Source: Geosiphon pyriformis (lineage: Eukaryota > Glomeromycota > Glomeromycetes > Archaeosporales > Geosiphonaceae). From it: DNA of 64,000 nt. The notes beneath the pieces were generated by a model. The model was not told where the DNA came from. It saw nothing but the letters and a program-made list of their open reading frames with translations, and ran no database searches. The position numbers and the translations under genes are program-made. Below, piece by piece: positions 33,355 through 45,540 of this stretch; the first letter of the stretch is position 1; every line of letters begins with the position of its first letter. The stretch is taken from positions 303,400 through 367,399 of the forward strand of contig JAAOMT010000372.1 in assembly GCA_016748015.1 (NCBI GenBank), in the 5' to 3' direction.

Positions 33355-34000
33355 ATGTCTTTTGTAGATAAGGTATATAATATTTGAAGCAAAATGAATT
33401 TTGTATTTAAAAGATTAAATCTTTGTATTAAAGTTTTGACTCTTTTAGCAATAGTTAAAACTCTTGGGACATCTAATTATATAATGCCCAAAATTTCTGT
33501 CTGTATCTCTAAAGTTGTTTTCTTCATGAGTTTTATATCCTCTATGATTTCTTTAAAGCAACCATAGAATTCTAATTGTTTTCCATATGACAAATTTTTG
33601 TTTATGAACAAGATTTCTTGGATTGTTTTCCCAATTGTATTAGAAAGTAAGAGTATAGCTGCTGTTATACTTTCTAACATATATTTATCCATTTTGCCAC
33701 CAATTCTTTTTTTTTTGGTAGTGGTTTTTTTTGGTCTAATAACAGTATGTGTTCCATTATTATCAGTTATGGTGGTTTGTTTTCCAATGATCAAAATAGC
33801 ATTTGGATAATTTTTAATCTAATACTTATAAAGAGTATAGAAGATGTTTTGAATGTTTTAATCTAGAAAATAATTGTTTATGTCATTTAAAGATATCTTT
33901 GTTTTAAGAATAGTATATTTATTTATACTTGATTTTTGCTGATTATTTGGGTCAGTGTTACTACAACAGACAACCAATTAGATTGTTTATGATATTTCTT
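33355..34000 (-). pseudogene. ORF3 of A3
   Basis: The open piece 33794-33477 reads MIIGKQTTITDNNGTHTVIR, KKTTTKKKRIGGKMDKYML and KKTTLEIQTEILGII. Upstream wording NNYFLD and downstream wording up to 33355 and beyond the solo LTR (32427-32529) complete it. It is collinear with A2 20627-21380. Stops and an indel are present. Confidence 0.7.
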
Positions 34001-35260
34001 AAATTATATACTATAAACAGAACAATTATTGAAGATTGTTCTGAATTGATCTTAAAGAATATAAGAACTATTGTTCAAAACTTTGTTGACTATAAAGAGT
34101 TTTTTTTACTAACTAGAGAATTTATTATTATAAACATTGTCTTTGTCTGAATAGTATTCTAATATTAAGTTACTAACACTTAAAAAAAGTGTTTTATAGG
34201 TTTTCTTTTTCTTAAGCTTTACTTAGAACTGTTTTATCTTTTTAAAAGCAATTATTCATGCTTCTACCAAAGAGTTAAGAATGATACCAAGTCTTCTTTA
34301 CAAAATGTTTTTGTAGTTTTCTATTGTGATCTCTTCAAAAAATATTGTTTTAATATCAGTTTCTATTGGTAATGTTGTCATGTATTCATAGAGCAGATAA
34401 AAAGATTCATAACTTGTTATGTCATAAATTACAGTTTTATAAGCAAACAAAGCTGAAAGCAGTATTTTATCCCATAAGTTTGTTTCTTCACTGGTTTTGG
34501 TTAGGGTTTCACATAGTGTTCTATTAAAACATTCTACTAAGCCATTTGTTTAAGGATGATAAGAAGAAAAAAGTTTATAATATATTCCTATTTTTCTATA
34601 AAGTTCTTCAACCAGTGTACTAAGAAAAGCTCTTTCTTTATCAGATAAAAGTTCTTTGAAACAGTTATAACAGCAGATAATATCTTCATAAATAAAATTG
34701 GCTATTGAGACTGTTGTTTGGTTTGAAGTGGCTCTTGTTTCTATCTGCTTGTAAGATAGTTAGTAGCTGTAATAATATATCTGTTGCCATTAAGAGTTAT
34801 TGTTAAAGATCTAACAACATCTATACCAATTCTGTCAAATAGTTGATTCACAAAGATTGGATAGATATCTTCTTTGTGATTGAATTTGCCTCTTTTTTAG
34901 CAGATGTCACAGGTTTTGATGTATTCAGCAATGTTTTTTCCCAAGATAAATTAATAATAGTAAACTAAAGTTTTCTGAATTGTTTTTGTTTTTCCAAAGT
35001 GTTTAGCCAATGGGTTAGTGTGTATGTTGTATATTACAATTTCTTTTTCTTCAAATCTGATAACTTTTTGGAGGTGGTCAGAATTTTTTCTGTTTCTTTT
35101 ATATAATTGGTTCTGGCAGATCAAATAGAAATTTGATTGTTTATGCAAATGTTCTCTTTGCTGTTGAGTGTATTCTGGTGGGTATTGTCTTTTACCTAAA
35201 AATTTCATTAAGACAAAATAGTTGTCCAAATCTATTATTGTGTTTGTTAAAAGAGAAGTT
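34001..35260 (-). pseudogene. Integrase of A3
   Basis: The open piece 35229-34951 gives the N-terminal region: MDNYFVLMKFLGKRQYPPEY and the finger with NIHTNPLAKHFGKTKTIQ. Further left, frame-broken pieces give the core and, at about 34510-34560, TNGLVECFNRTLCE. Here the catalytic Glu is kept, unlike in A2, A5 and B1. Too many stops for function. Confidence 0.75.
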
Positions 35261-36610
35261 ACTAATAATTAAGATGAATTGGTTTAAGAAGCTTGTACTG
35301 TCACTAGATAATAAGTCTAGAGAGAGCATTAGTGTTTTGATAATTTGCTCCTTTGTGGTGTTAAATATCATAGTCAAATTCATCCAAATAAAATATTTAG
35401 TAGATTATTTATTTGTGTTCTAATTTCTTTTTATTGTACAGTCAAACCAAGACTTGATGATCTGTTACCACTAAAAATTTCACACCAAAAAGATATTAAT
35501 CCCTGTAACTAGTAGTCCAAACTACTGCTAAACATTCTTGTTCAGTTACTAAATAGTTTTTTTCTGCTGGTATAAGGGATCTATTGGCATATGCTATAAC
35601 ATGTTTTCTGCTATCTTTATTTTTTTGTAAGAGAACAGCACCAAGTCCATAGCCAGATGTATCAGTGTAAAGAATAAAAGATTGGTCCAGATTAGGTTGT
35701 TTAAGGATTGGTTTAGTAACAAGTTTTTCCTTCAGAATTTCAAAAGCTTTTTGTTAATGAGTGTTCCAATGGTAATTGACATTTTTTTTAAGTAGCTAAT
35801 TGAAAAAAAAAGCAATTTTGGAGAAATTCTTGATAAATTTGTGATAGTAAAAAGCCAAACCAAGGAAAGAGCATAGTTTAGAAACATTTATTGGTTGTGT
35901 AATGTTCTGGACTTTTTCAACCTTAGCTAGATCAGAAAAAATTCCATTTTTTGTAATAAGATAACCAAAAAACTGGGTGGATTGACATTCAAAAAAAGAT
36001 TTGATTAAGTTTATCTTAAGGCCAACATTTTTGAGCAGATCAAAAACTTTTTGCAAGTGTTCAAGATGTTTATTTCAGGTTTTTAAGTATACCATTATGT
36101 CATCTAAGTAGACCAGAACAAAGTTTTCTTTTACTAATTCAAACATTTTGTTCATTAAGTATTAAAAGGTGGAAAAGGCATTGGTAAGACCAAAAGACAT
36201 GACTGTAAATTCATAAATGCTATACTTGGTAATAAAAGCAGTTTTCTTTCTGCTTTCAGAATTCATTTTTACTTGCCAGAATTTAGCAGTTAAGTTAATG
36301 GTTAAAAAAAAAGCAGCATCATTGAATTTATCTAGTATTGCATCAATTTTTGGGAGTAGATATATGTTTCTTATAGTAATAACATTTAATTGGCAGTAAT
36401 CAATAGAAAAGCATAGAATTTTATCTTTCTTAAATACCATTACAACTGGGAAAGCCCATTTACTCTTGGTTTTTTGTATGAATCCAAGATCTTTCATCCA
36501 GTTTATCTCTTTCTTAATGAACTTATTATTGTGTTAATTGGATTAATAAGACTTCAAATAAATAAGACAAGTTTTTTTTGTGGTGATAGTATGTTGTATT
36601 ATATGAGTTT
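35261..36610 (-). pseudogene. RT and RNase H of A3
   Basis: 36497-36162 holds MKDLGFIQKTKSKWAFPVVM, CFSIDYCQLN, FLTINLTAKFWQVKM and VMSFGLTNAFSTF. 36056-35796 holds VFDLLKNVGLKINLIKSFFE and the connection LGLAFYYHKFIKNFSK. The catalytic motif near 36105 reads VLVYLDDIMVYL with a stop soon after. RNase H wording follows to about 35300, ending LSRLII-TAG-TGA where A2 and A5 have IQ-TAA. The 5' part continues beyond the pogo insertion. Confidence 0.8.
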
Positions 36611-36762
36611 GTTTAGGAATACAGTGAACTTTCTTTATAATAACATCTTTTGGTCAACACATTTGTGGTGACTATAGAGAGATGGGACTATAAAAAATGA
36701 TTAATATCTTATCACATAATCTATATATCACATACATAATATAATAACCAATTATATATATT

Positions 36763-38321
36763 TTATATAAAAAAGCTATCTATTTGCAACTGTTTTTTCT
36801 CTTCTTGAACTTTGAGAACAGTATTATAAATTAATGTTCTCAAAGTTTTAAAAAAGTCTGAATCAATTTTTTTATTATACTGCTCTTTATAATAGTGCAA
36901 TGTATTTTCAAGTGCAATTTTACCTTGATGTATAAATAGCAAAGGCAAAGATTTATCTTCATTTTTACTTTCTAAATCTTCATTTGTATTAGAATTTCCA
37001 CTATACTTGTTGTTAATAAGATCCACAATTTTATTCTCTAAGGCATAAGTGAATAATGGTTCAAACTTGTCAATATTAATAAAATCTATTACCAATAGCT
37101 TGTCAATATTAATGTGTTCAATAAGAACTTGTACTTTTTGTAGGAGTTCTTGTTTAATATCTAATAAATGGGCTGGCATTTAATTATTGTTCAGAATTCC
37201 CATATGACACCAACAGTTTTGGATTATAGTTGTTGTTACTGCTGATTATGCATCAATTAAAAAGTCAATCGCATCCTTTAATGTTACTGTTAATATTGAA
37301 ATCTTGCCATCATACTGATTAATAAGATGGAAAAAAAACAACTTTCGGTATTGTGCCTTAAAGAATGCAATAATTCCTACATCTAATGGTTGCAAATGGG
37401 ATGTTGTATTGGATAATAGATATCTAATCATAATATTAAATAATACAGAAGATTTTCTATCATGGAGATTAGTATTATTAAGCAATAGCAAAATCTTTTT
37501 TTCTTGTGACATATTTTTTTATTTAATAAATTAAGCCATTCACTAAAAATATCAGTTTGCATCCATGCTTTTGTATTATAACAATAAGTGATTAGAAGTG
37601 CATTTATATTAATATTGTGAAAACATCGTGGCTTTGCAGCTTTGCCAATAATTAAAGGCTGCAACTTGATGCTGCCTGTTGCATTACAAACAAGAAATAT
37701 GGTAATTTGACTCTTATTACACTTGGTGCCAGAGATAGATCTTGTTGCCAAAGTTGCATTTGGTGGCATTCTAAAGAATAATGCTGTCTTATTGGCATTG
37801 TAAACATTATTTAGATCATATTCACTGATAATTTTACACAGTTTCTCTTATTCTTTTGGTAAAATTTCCAAAGGGATACTGTTTGCTTTGCCATGCATTT
37901 TAATATGGTGCAAATTATGACATTTTTTGAACTTTTCTAACCAACCATCTGATGCTTTAAAGTTATTTTCTTCCAGAAACTTTTCAGCAAACTTGAGAGC
38001 TTTTGTTTGTAAAATTTTTTTAGTAAGAATGCAGTTGGTAACTAGTGCTCCAAGCATTCATTCTCCCAGTGCATCATTTATCTTTGGAAACATCTCTTTT
38101 CTATTTTTTGTTAATTAACCAGAGTTGCCAAATACATTCTTTTCAATCAATTGGTCTGATTTTACAAGTATCTTTGTTATAGTAGAGTGGTCAACCTTTA
38201 GATTAAATATTTCAATAAATCTATTTGCTGAGTAGTCAGGATATTCTAGTTTGTATTGGCAGAGAGCCTTTTTAGTTTCTAAGGAGATTGCTGCTTACTT
38301 TTGGTTTGCATTTTTTGGCAT
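36763..38321 (-). pseudogene. pogo/CENP-B-type transposase
   Basis: Start MPKNANQK at 38321. The N-terminal helix-turn-helix reads KKALCQYKLEYPDYSANRFI, and the CENP-B-type DNA-binding domain (38057-37848) has KASDGWLEKFKKCHNLHHIK. The DDE core follows. The first Asp is lost (NANKTALFFRM; family NADET). Then come CNKSQITIFLVCNATGSIKL and KAWMQTDIFSEWLN. The second Asp is Asn (LLLLNN, 37477-37479). The third Asp is kept (HLQPLDVGIIAFFKAQYRK). The C-terminus ends QLQIDSFF (36769-36792), a PCNA-binding (PIP-box) pattern. Several stops and frameshifts; inactive. Confidence 0.88.
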
Positions 38322-38549
38322 GTTAATAAGAACACACTTTTTACTGCATTTTGCTTTTATAATACATTGATATATCTGTTATGTCTTAAACGTTATTTTG
38401 CCTTATATTTAATTAGACATGTGAAGTATCTCATGTCATATGAGGTGCCTCAGATTATAAAAAGCAGCCAAATTATAAAAATGAAGGTTTTAATTCAACT
38501 GTAGAATTCTAAGTACAAATGACAGATTCTCAGTAAAAAGAAACCTAAT

Positions 38550-40480
38550 TTTGATAATGCATCTGTGACACTTTTTACCTCCAACTGATAATCAATAATG
38601 AAGACTGTCAATTTGATCCTCCACATATTTGTATAATTGTGTAGAAGATAGCACAATGTTATGTTGTTAAGTTTTCCAAACACAGCAATGCCTATATCAA
38701 TTAGAATATCAATATAAAATACTTTGCACAATGTCAGAGATATTGGAGTAAAAGTCAACTGCAGTTTTTTAAAAAATGTCCTGATTATCATAAGTCATGG
38801 GATTTGATATGTAATATATATAGGCATGCAATGACTTTTGAATTAATGTGGCCATATGTTGTTTCTAAAGAAAATCTATCTGTTGAAGGTTATTTAGAAT
38901 GAGCCCAAAATGAAACAGATTCCATGTTTAGGTTAAAGTATAAACAAGTCTTTTTTTATTTACAAGCAATTATTAACTTTTGCACTGGAATTTGTTTTAA
39001 TAGATCTTTATTAAGACTCATGACTAGACGAATGTTTGTACCAATTTGGTCTGCTTGGTGCTATTCTATTTACCAATTAATTGAAATTGCTGATAAAGAA
39101 CAATGACTATAATTGAAGCCTAAAGTTTGCAAGCTAATTCAAGAAAAAATTGTAATTTCTCGATTTAAACTTTCAAATCAACATCAAAGCCATGATGCAA
39201 TACTTGAAGAAATTAACAAAATGCTCAAATCATTGATTTCTTCTACATCTTCACAACGGCATTGAAAAATTGTAGTGCATAACTGTATCAAATTTGAGAG
39301 ATTGTGTACTAACCTCTTTAATGTCATCAGATATTCTAAAAGTGAAATATACAGGTCTTATACACATCCTAGCTTTATTGCTGAATCAAATTGATTTCAA
39401 GTTCAGATAAAAAAGACACAGTTTGTAAATCCAAATGTCTCTAATCATGTTTTTTGTGATATTGGCCATGAATAGATATTAAGCAAAGAAATGAAAAAAT
39501 TTAGTAAAATTACACGGATGAAAAGAATAGACTTTTTTAAAGCAAGACAAATTAAGAAAATATTGTTAAGTACTTGAAAACCAATTCCAATAACAAGTGA
39601 AGAAGCAGATCATCAAAAAATGTAAATTTGTTAATAAAATCACAACTATTACTTATTATTAACTCTCTAATACCTTTTTTAAGTGATCATGTTTTTGAAA
39701 CTTATCAAGTTAATTGTGTGACAGCCTAATAAATATCCTTTAAGAAGTTATAAATATATTGTATTGTGTACAGTTTTGTTTATCTTGAGTTGGATCCATT
39801 ACCATTTATAATTGGCATTTTTAAAACATGATATGTTAAGTCTAGGTCCGAATTTTCATTCTGCGTAATTATGTTTGGATTATGAAAAGCATTGAATATG
39901 GATTTATTTGCCCCAAAAAAGTTGATTTTTAATACATCTTTAAAACTATCAGTCAAACTTTTGCTTGCTAATACTAAATATTGGTCAAATGATGAATATA
40001 ATTGCTAGTATAAAGCCTTTTTTTAATTGTGAATGCCAAAGTTGGCGTGAAAATGTATTTATTGGGTATATATCGGAATCTTCATGCTCTGAGTTTTATT
40101 ACTGGTCACATTTCTCTTCCTAAGGAATAGTAAATTCAAACTTCATTCCCAGTTGATTTGCTTAAGCAATATTCTATTAACAAACTTGTTCTTGGAGGAT
40201 CTCATTGGGCCATTATTCTTGCTTGTTGATCTGTTAATTTTTTCTCCTAATACAGAGAAAAAGTAATTTTGTTAGCCAAAATTTGATCCAGAGTAACTTC
40301 ATTGATACCTGCAACAACAGTCTCCAAAGCACTACCAGCCTCTAAAGCACCACCAGTCTCTAAAGCACCAAGAACAGCAGTATTGTATCATATGTTAACT
40401 ATTATTAAAACTTTCATAATACCCACAAACAACAAGCCAGATATAATAGTTCCATCATTGTTTTTTAATGGTAGTGATAA
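38550..40480 (+). pseudogene. Unrecognised decayed gene inside the pogo element
   Basis: A plus-strand coding region with one largely consistent reading broken by single stops: MWPYVVSKENLSVEGYLEWA, DSMFRLKYKQVFFYLQAIIN (longest open piece 38924-39106), LEEINKMLKSLISSTSSQRH, and SFIAESN*FQVQIKKTQFVN. It continues with LLIINSLIPFLSDHVFETYQ and beyond. The stops look like CGA or CAA to TGA/TAA and TGG to TGA changes, as in nearby elements, so this was probably a real protein of over 300 residues. I do not recognise the family. It may be cargo or an older insertion. An opposite-strand open frame at 38791-38495 is left unexplained. Confidence 0.45.
40322..40376. repeat. 18-bp tandem repeat, three copies
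   Basis: TCTCTAAAGCACCACCAG-like unit repeated three times near the right end of the pogo element. Confidence 0.65.
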
Positions 40481-40689
40481 CTTATAAAGAAGAAGAGTAA
40501 TTGAATATTGTAATATTTCAAAAATTTTGTTTAGTGTTCTACAATTGTTTTTAGAAACTTCTCTAATTTTTTTTACTATCATAAAAAGAATGAATTCTAT
40601 TGACAAATCAGAAAATCTCTTTGACTGTATATGTCTAATTAAATATAAGATAACATCTAATGTTCATATCTAATATTATATGATTATAG

Positions 40690-40875
40690 TGTGACTATAG
40701 AGAGTGGAAATTACTTATATTCTGCTATCATATTTGTGGAGATAGGGACTATAAGAAGATATATATAGTAAAAGTGACTATAAGAAGATAATATTATATA
40801 TAAATGATTTTGGTTTTTAAAAAAATGTGATTATAAAAAGATAATAACTATAATCAGAGGGACTATAAAAAGAAT
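40690..40875. repeat. Subterminal GACTATA repeats of the pogo element
   Basis: Five spaced copies of a G(T/G)GACTATARRAAG-type motif (about 40690, 40742, 40774, 40828, 40858). Two more copies lie near the left end at about 36669 and 36685. They may be transposase-binding sites (inference). Confidence 0.55.
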
Positions 40876-40881
40876 TCACTA

Positions 40882-42005
40882 TATTATTATTTTTTGAGAT
40901 AACTGGGCTATTTCTAGCCAACAAATTTTTAATGTCCACTTTTCTTTCTTTAGGAGAAGGTTCTTTTTATTCTACAATTAGTGATTAAATTTTAGGTAGT
41001 TTCCTCAAAGAATTTCTGTATTTTTTTTAGTTTTTTCTAAGTATTAAACTAATTGGCTCTCAATCTTTATAATAGATTAGGCAGAACTTGTATTTATTAT
41101 TAGGGGAATACAAAGGTTTATTACATTAGCACTTGGCACAAGAGTCATATCACCAATAACTGTATTTTGCTTTTTTGCCAGATTTTCTATCAAAGATTCT
41201 TCTAAGGATATTATAGTAGAACCAGCAAATTAGCTTGCTATTTATTATAATTTCTTCTTTGTTAGCTTTAATATTGTCCAGTAGCTTGCCATTGCTGATG
41301 AAGATAGTATAAATAAGTTCAGCAGTTTCTTTTTGTTCTTCTTAATTTTCTTTTTATTGCTTTTATTATTATCTAATTCATCTGATTGTTTTTCTTCTTA
41401 GTTTTGCTTGGATACTGGAGGGGTTGTCCAATGATAGCATTTAACCACAATGGGCTTTTCACTACATCTGATGGTCAGTTTACAAAGTTTATAGTCAAGA
41501 AAGACTTTTACTTTCTTAAGCCATTTATTGCCAATAATTATTGTGTATTTCTTGGCTTTAGATACCTCCATGTTAGTTTCAATGCTAATATCATTAATAC
41601 AAACAAGAATAGCTTTGGCTATACTCAGATTTTTCTTTTTGTCATCATGTACATTGGTTATTGGTTGAGTGAAGACTCATCAATTTTTCTGCCAATTGTT
41701 TTAAGAAAGTATTTGGCAATTACACTAACAGATAATCTACTGTCTAGAATTAAATCAATAAAGTAACTAGCCACTTGGACTTAACAAATTAAAGAGATAA
41801 CATTGCTGTTGTTAGCAAGTCTAGCTTGGTGGGGGTGTTTGTTGGTCTTTGGTGTTTTTTTCTTTGGTATCAATAATTTGTGAAGATTTTTTCTAAACTG
41901 TGAATGAGTTATTAGTTGGCCAAATGTAATGTGTGCTGGAGTTTTCATGAGATCTTTAACAACAAAATAGGGGCCAGATTTTTGTACTATTTCTAAAGAT
42001 TCCAA
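40882..42005 (-). pseudogene. Protease to RT linker of A3
   Basis: After the pogo insertion the A3 pol resumes with the pre-RT linker, the Cys4 ribbon (SCAKC...KFC, about 41085-41144), an acidic linker and the protease. The protease piece is in several frames. Its upstream part (42005-41781) is open and reads MESLEIVQKSGPYFVVKDLM and THSQFRKNLHKLLIPK. It is collinear with A2 16860-17920. Confidence 0.75.
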
Positions 42006-42241
42006 CTTTGAAAGATTTTTAAAAACTTTAATCTTTGATGGTTCATTGTTATTAGCAGTTGATTTGGATGTTTTGTTTGGATTTAAAACGAAATTAACCT
42101 TGGCTTTCTTTTTCTTTCTTGTTAATTCAAAAATGTTAATTGCTAGTTCATTTATGTTATGGTTATCATTAGTTAGATTAAAAGCATAAAAGAGGTTTTT
42201 TTTTTATTGGCTTGCACTTTTACTCTTTGGAGATGCATTTA

Positions 42242-43649
42242 TTAGTTTAAAGACTAATAATTAATAGCTTTAATTAAGGAATTCTTTCCAAAAAAATTCA
42301 TGTTGGCATAATTAGGTCACAATTTTGTTGTCTTTAATAAGGGGATTGTTGGAATTGATTAAAATAGGGTTCAATTCTGGGTCTTTGGAGTTGTTAATTA
42401 TTTTTGATTGCTTGGGCTAAGAGTTTTAGTAACTAAACAAGATTGGTTATAAGTTTATTTATCAACTGTTTATTTGGGTCTTAAGTTTGGACAACAAAGA
42501 AAATAGTGGCCATTTGAAAAGCAGAAGCCATAAAAAAAACAGGAGCAAAAACTGGAAGTATAGATTTTAAGTGTATTCTTTGATTGTTTTTTATTTTTTG
42601 GACAAGTTTAATGGCTATATCTATTATAGGATTGTTTTTTAGGGCCAGAAAAGGCCAAAAAGCATATAAGAGATTAGTTCTTAATTCTTTTATAAAAGAG
42701 TAAATTTTCTGCTTTTCTGTCTAGTTTTTTCCAGAGTCTACCTGCTTGATTAGTTTTCTGATTGTTTTGGCATATTTAGTTACAATTTTACCAGAATTTT
42801 GGGTTTTTTTTTAATTTTATATGCCATTTTGAGATTAAAATGGGAGTTCTAAATTTAATTTCAAACCAAATTGTAAAAGAAATGATTTTTCTTCAGCATT
42901 TATTAATGTTCATCTAATAATTTTTTGGTAAGTACTAGTATTGATTTCTTGTAAGAACCAAGTAGCAAGAGAGTCTTGAAAATAGTCACCAATAATTTGG
43001 AACTTATACTCAGTATTGTATTAATTGGCAATAGCTGCTTTTTCAAAATCATCTAACCATTTAATTAGATTTTGTGTATCATTTCTGAATAAAGGTAATA
43101 AGGTATTGTTTCTTTACTCTAAAGTAGTTTGTATATCTTGGAAGACAGCCAAAATGTTTTGTTGTATAGGGTTATTAGCCATTGGTTTAAGAATAGCTGT
43201 TTGTATAGAATGTTTTGATTTGCTTAAGAAGAGATTAAAAACAGAAGCAGTTTAATAGCTTTTTTTTTTGTTTTAAAGAGAGTTTCAGCTAGTTAATGGG
43301 CAGCAATTTTAATGTGAATTTGGTGATTTAGATATTTAGAATCAGAAAGCTGTTGTTCAAAAGTTGTAGAATATAAAAGCTGATTAATGCTGTTATTTCT
43401 TTTTTCAAAGTTGTTTTTAAAATAAACTTAATCAAAATAATAAGTTGCATAGGCTGTGTAGATTTTAGCTAAATGTTTATTTAGGAACCAGTTCCAAAAG
43501 TCTTAGAATTGTTTACTAAATTGTTCTTTAATAAAGAAGCAAATCAAGCAGAAAAACAAAAAATTGAGTTCAATAAAGTCTAGATTGTTTTTATTGTATG
43601 CTTCAAAATATTCTTCTGATTGTTGTAGTAGATATGAATAATCATCTAT
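42242..43649 (-). pseudogene. gag of A3
   Basis: Collinear with A5 gag but in many pieces. The start codon is ATA (43647-43649). The zinc-knuckle region near 42330 has lost Cys positions. Confidence 0.7.
42245..42251 (-). promoter_or_regulatory. gag-pol frameshift heptamer of A3
   Basis: Minus strand TTTAAAC followed by TAA (TGA in A2 and A5). The heptamer is kept although the surrounding gag is badly decayed. Confidence 0.65.
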
Positions 43650-43700
43650 ATAATAAGAACAAAGTGAATTTTGACAACCTTACAAAAAACACCCCTTTTA

Positions 43701-44425
43701 TATTATGAGTTAGAGTAACAAGTTAATAGATAGCAAGAAAGAACAGAATTATAGGGTAATAAAAATAATCAAAGAGAAAATTACAATAAGGGAACAAATT
43801 GAATATATAAAAATTCAATGTGTGTGATCAGTCTCATAAAAATTACAGTCACAAATCTTTTTTGGAAATTTGAAGATAAAGGAATAGTTTATAATTGTTA
43901 ATAAGATAATACTACTGCTATTATTTTATGCTTCAACTTAGCAATTCTTAGAATTAATAACAGATATTATTGTGCTTTTTAATTGTTTCTTTATTTAATA
44001 AATTACAAGAGCAAACAATTGCTTCTCAGACTAATTCTAACAAATACAAATCAAGAAGAGGAAAAAATAAGATATGTAAATGCCAACAAATAATCTTTTA
44101 TCCCAAAATGTTTAGATACTTAAAAATAAAAAATAAAAATAAGCAATATAAAAAAATGTAATTAATAGTGTGTTTTATTTTGTTACTTTGATTATGTTTT
44201 TCTATAATTAAGAAATTCATTACTTATATAGCTATTGAAAGTAATTAACAACTAGGTTAATAATTAAATTATTAATCAGATTAATAATTAGGTCAATAAT
44301 TAGGTTAACAATCAAGTCATTGATCAGATCAATAATCACTATTTAAAAATAGGATGGCTAATTATGTGATATCAGTGACTAATACATGTAATAATTAATA
44401 AAAAGTATGAGTTTCAATCATAACA
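43701..44425 (-). repeat. 5' LTR of A3
   Basis: 725-bp decayed family A LTR, from TATTATGAG (TGTTAC in other copies) to CATAACA, with the 12-bp array at about 44241-44338. Confidence 0.8.
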
Positions 44426-45540
44426 ATATTAAAAAAAGAATTAGTTTCTACTAAAAAATTTTTATTTAAGATCTTATTTAAAACTGCAAAAAAATTTGGT
44501 ATAATAATAGGAAATATAAACAATTACTGTTGTTTTTTTGATTTTTTGGTCTTTTTGGCTATTTGCAAAAAGATAATAATAATGTTAATAATAAAAACAA
44601 AAAAAAACAATTTATTAACTAATTTATTATTAAAAACTTTAAGATTTTTAAAAGAAATAAAATTAATCCAAATATGTTTTTTAAAGAAAACTTTGACTGA
44701 AAAAAACCACTAGCCAAAGGTAAAAAAAATAATATTTAAAATTTTTTATTTTTTGTTTTGATTGTAGTCATAAAAATAGAAAAAAAAGTGTTTTTTTAAG
44801 TATTTTAAATAATAAATAATTATTATGTAAAATAGATAAAAATACAAATTAATTTGTAATTTATAAAAAACATTTTTATAAAAAAGTAGTTTTTAATTAT
44901 ATTTTTTTTATTAAATAAATTGTGTAATTAGTTTTCAAAGTTTAATAAAATTATATTTATTTTAAAACTTTTATTATTAATTATTTAATTATTTGTTTTG
45001 TGTTATTTATTATATTGTATTAATTTAAATTATTATTGCTTTATTTATTTTTTATATTTTTATTAATTATTAACTTATTTTGTTTTGTTTTTTTACTATT
45101 TAAAAAGTTCAGTTATCAACTTTTCAAACTTTAATTAATTTAAAACTATTACTTAATCTAAATATTCTTTGGCCACTTAAGTTTTAGTTAACAGATATTA
45201 CTTTATTAAACAATAAAAAAAACAAAAACAAAAGCAAAAACAAATTAATTTTAATAATATAAAGAATAGAAAGGCTAATTATATAATATTATTTGGTTAA
45301 TATATATAATAATTAATGAAGCTAAAAGAAGTCAATATTAATTTCATTAAGTACTTTGATTTTAGAATTTAAGTGGCTAATTCATAATTAAATAATATCA
45401 AATCTTTTCTGCCCCGTGGCGTTTGAATATTAATACCCCAACAGGGATACACGTCATTTAAGAGTTCTTGAAAATTCTACCATCCGTCTTCGTATTTTTA
45501 TAATCTTTTTTTGATAAATAAAACTAAAAGATTTCAGACA
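44426..45540. other. AT-rich spacer and 5' flank of the SR gene
   Basis: Almost pure A/T with homopolymer runs to about 45400; no coding or repeat unit is recognised. From 45412 composition becomes normal (GCCCCGTGGCG, ACACGTCAT), marking the likely promoter and 5' UTR of the gene at 45541. ACGTCA resembles a CRE/ATF site, unproven. Confidence 0.5.

Larger units (their letters stand above)
36622..40881. mobile_element. pogo-type Tc1/mariner DNA transposon
   Basis: 4.26-kb element between TA duplications (36620-36621 and 40882-40883). It interrupts A3, whose sequence resumes exactly on the other side. Termini are imperfect inverted repeats: CAGTGAACTTTCTTTATAA on the left, TAGTGAATTCTTTTTATAG read inward from the right. 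Both ends also carry GTGACTATAGAGAG and GGGACTATAARAAG subterminal repeats. It holds a decayed transposase (36763-38321, minus) and a second decayed plus-strand coding region (38550-40480). pogo-family elements are usually shorter. Confidence 0.85.
31745..44425 (-). mobile_element. Ty3/gypsy family A, copy A3 (hit by a solo LTR and a pogo element)
   Basis: Minus-strand copy with 3' LTR 31745-32426 and 5' LTR 43701-44425, flanked by ATAC and ATAT (one mismatch). Internal order from the right: gag, protease, Cys4 ribbon, RT, RNase H, integrase, ORF3. It is interrupted at 32530-33354 and 36622-40881. It is more decayed than A2 and A5, with frequent stops and indels. The gag start codon is ATA instead of ATG (43647-43649). 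Confidence 0.88.
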
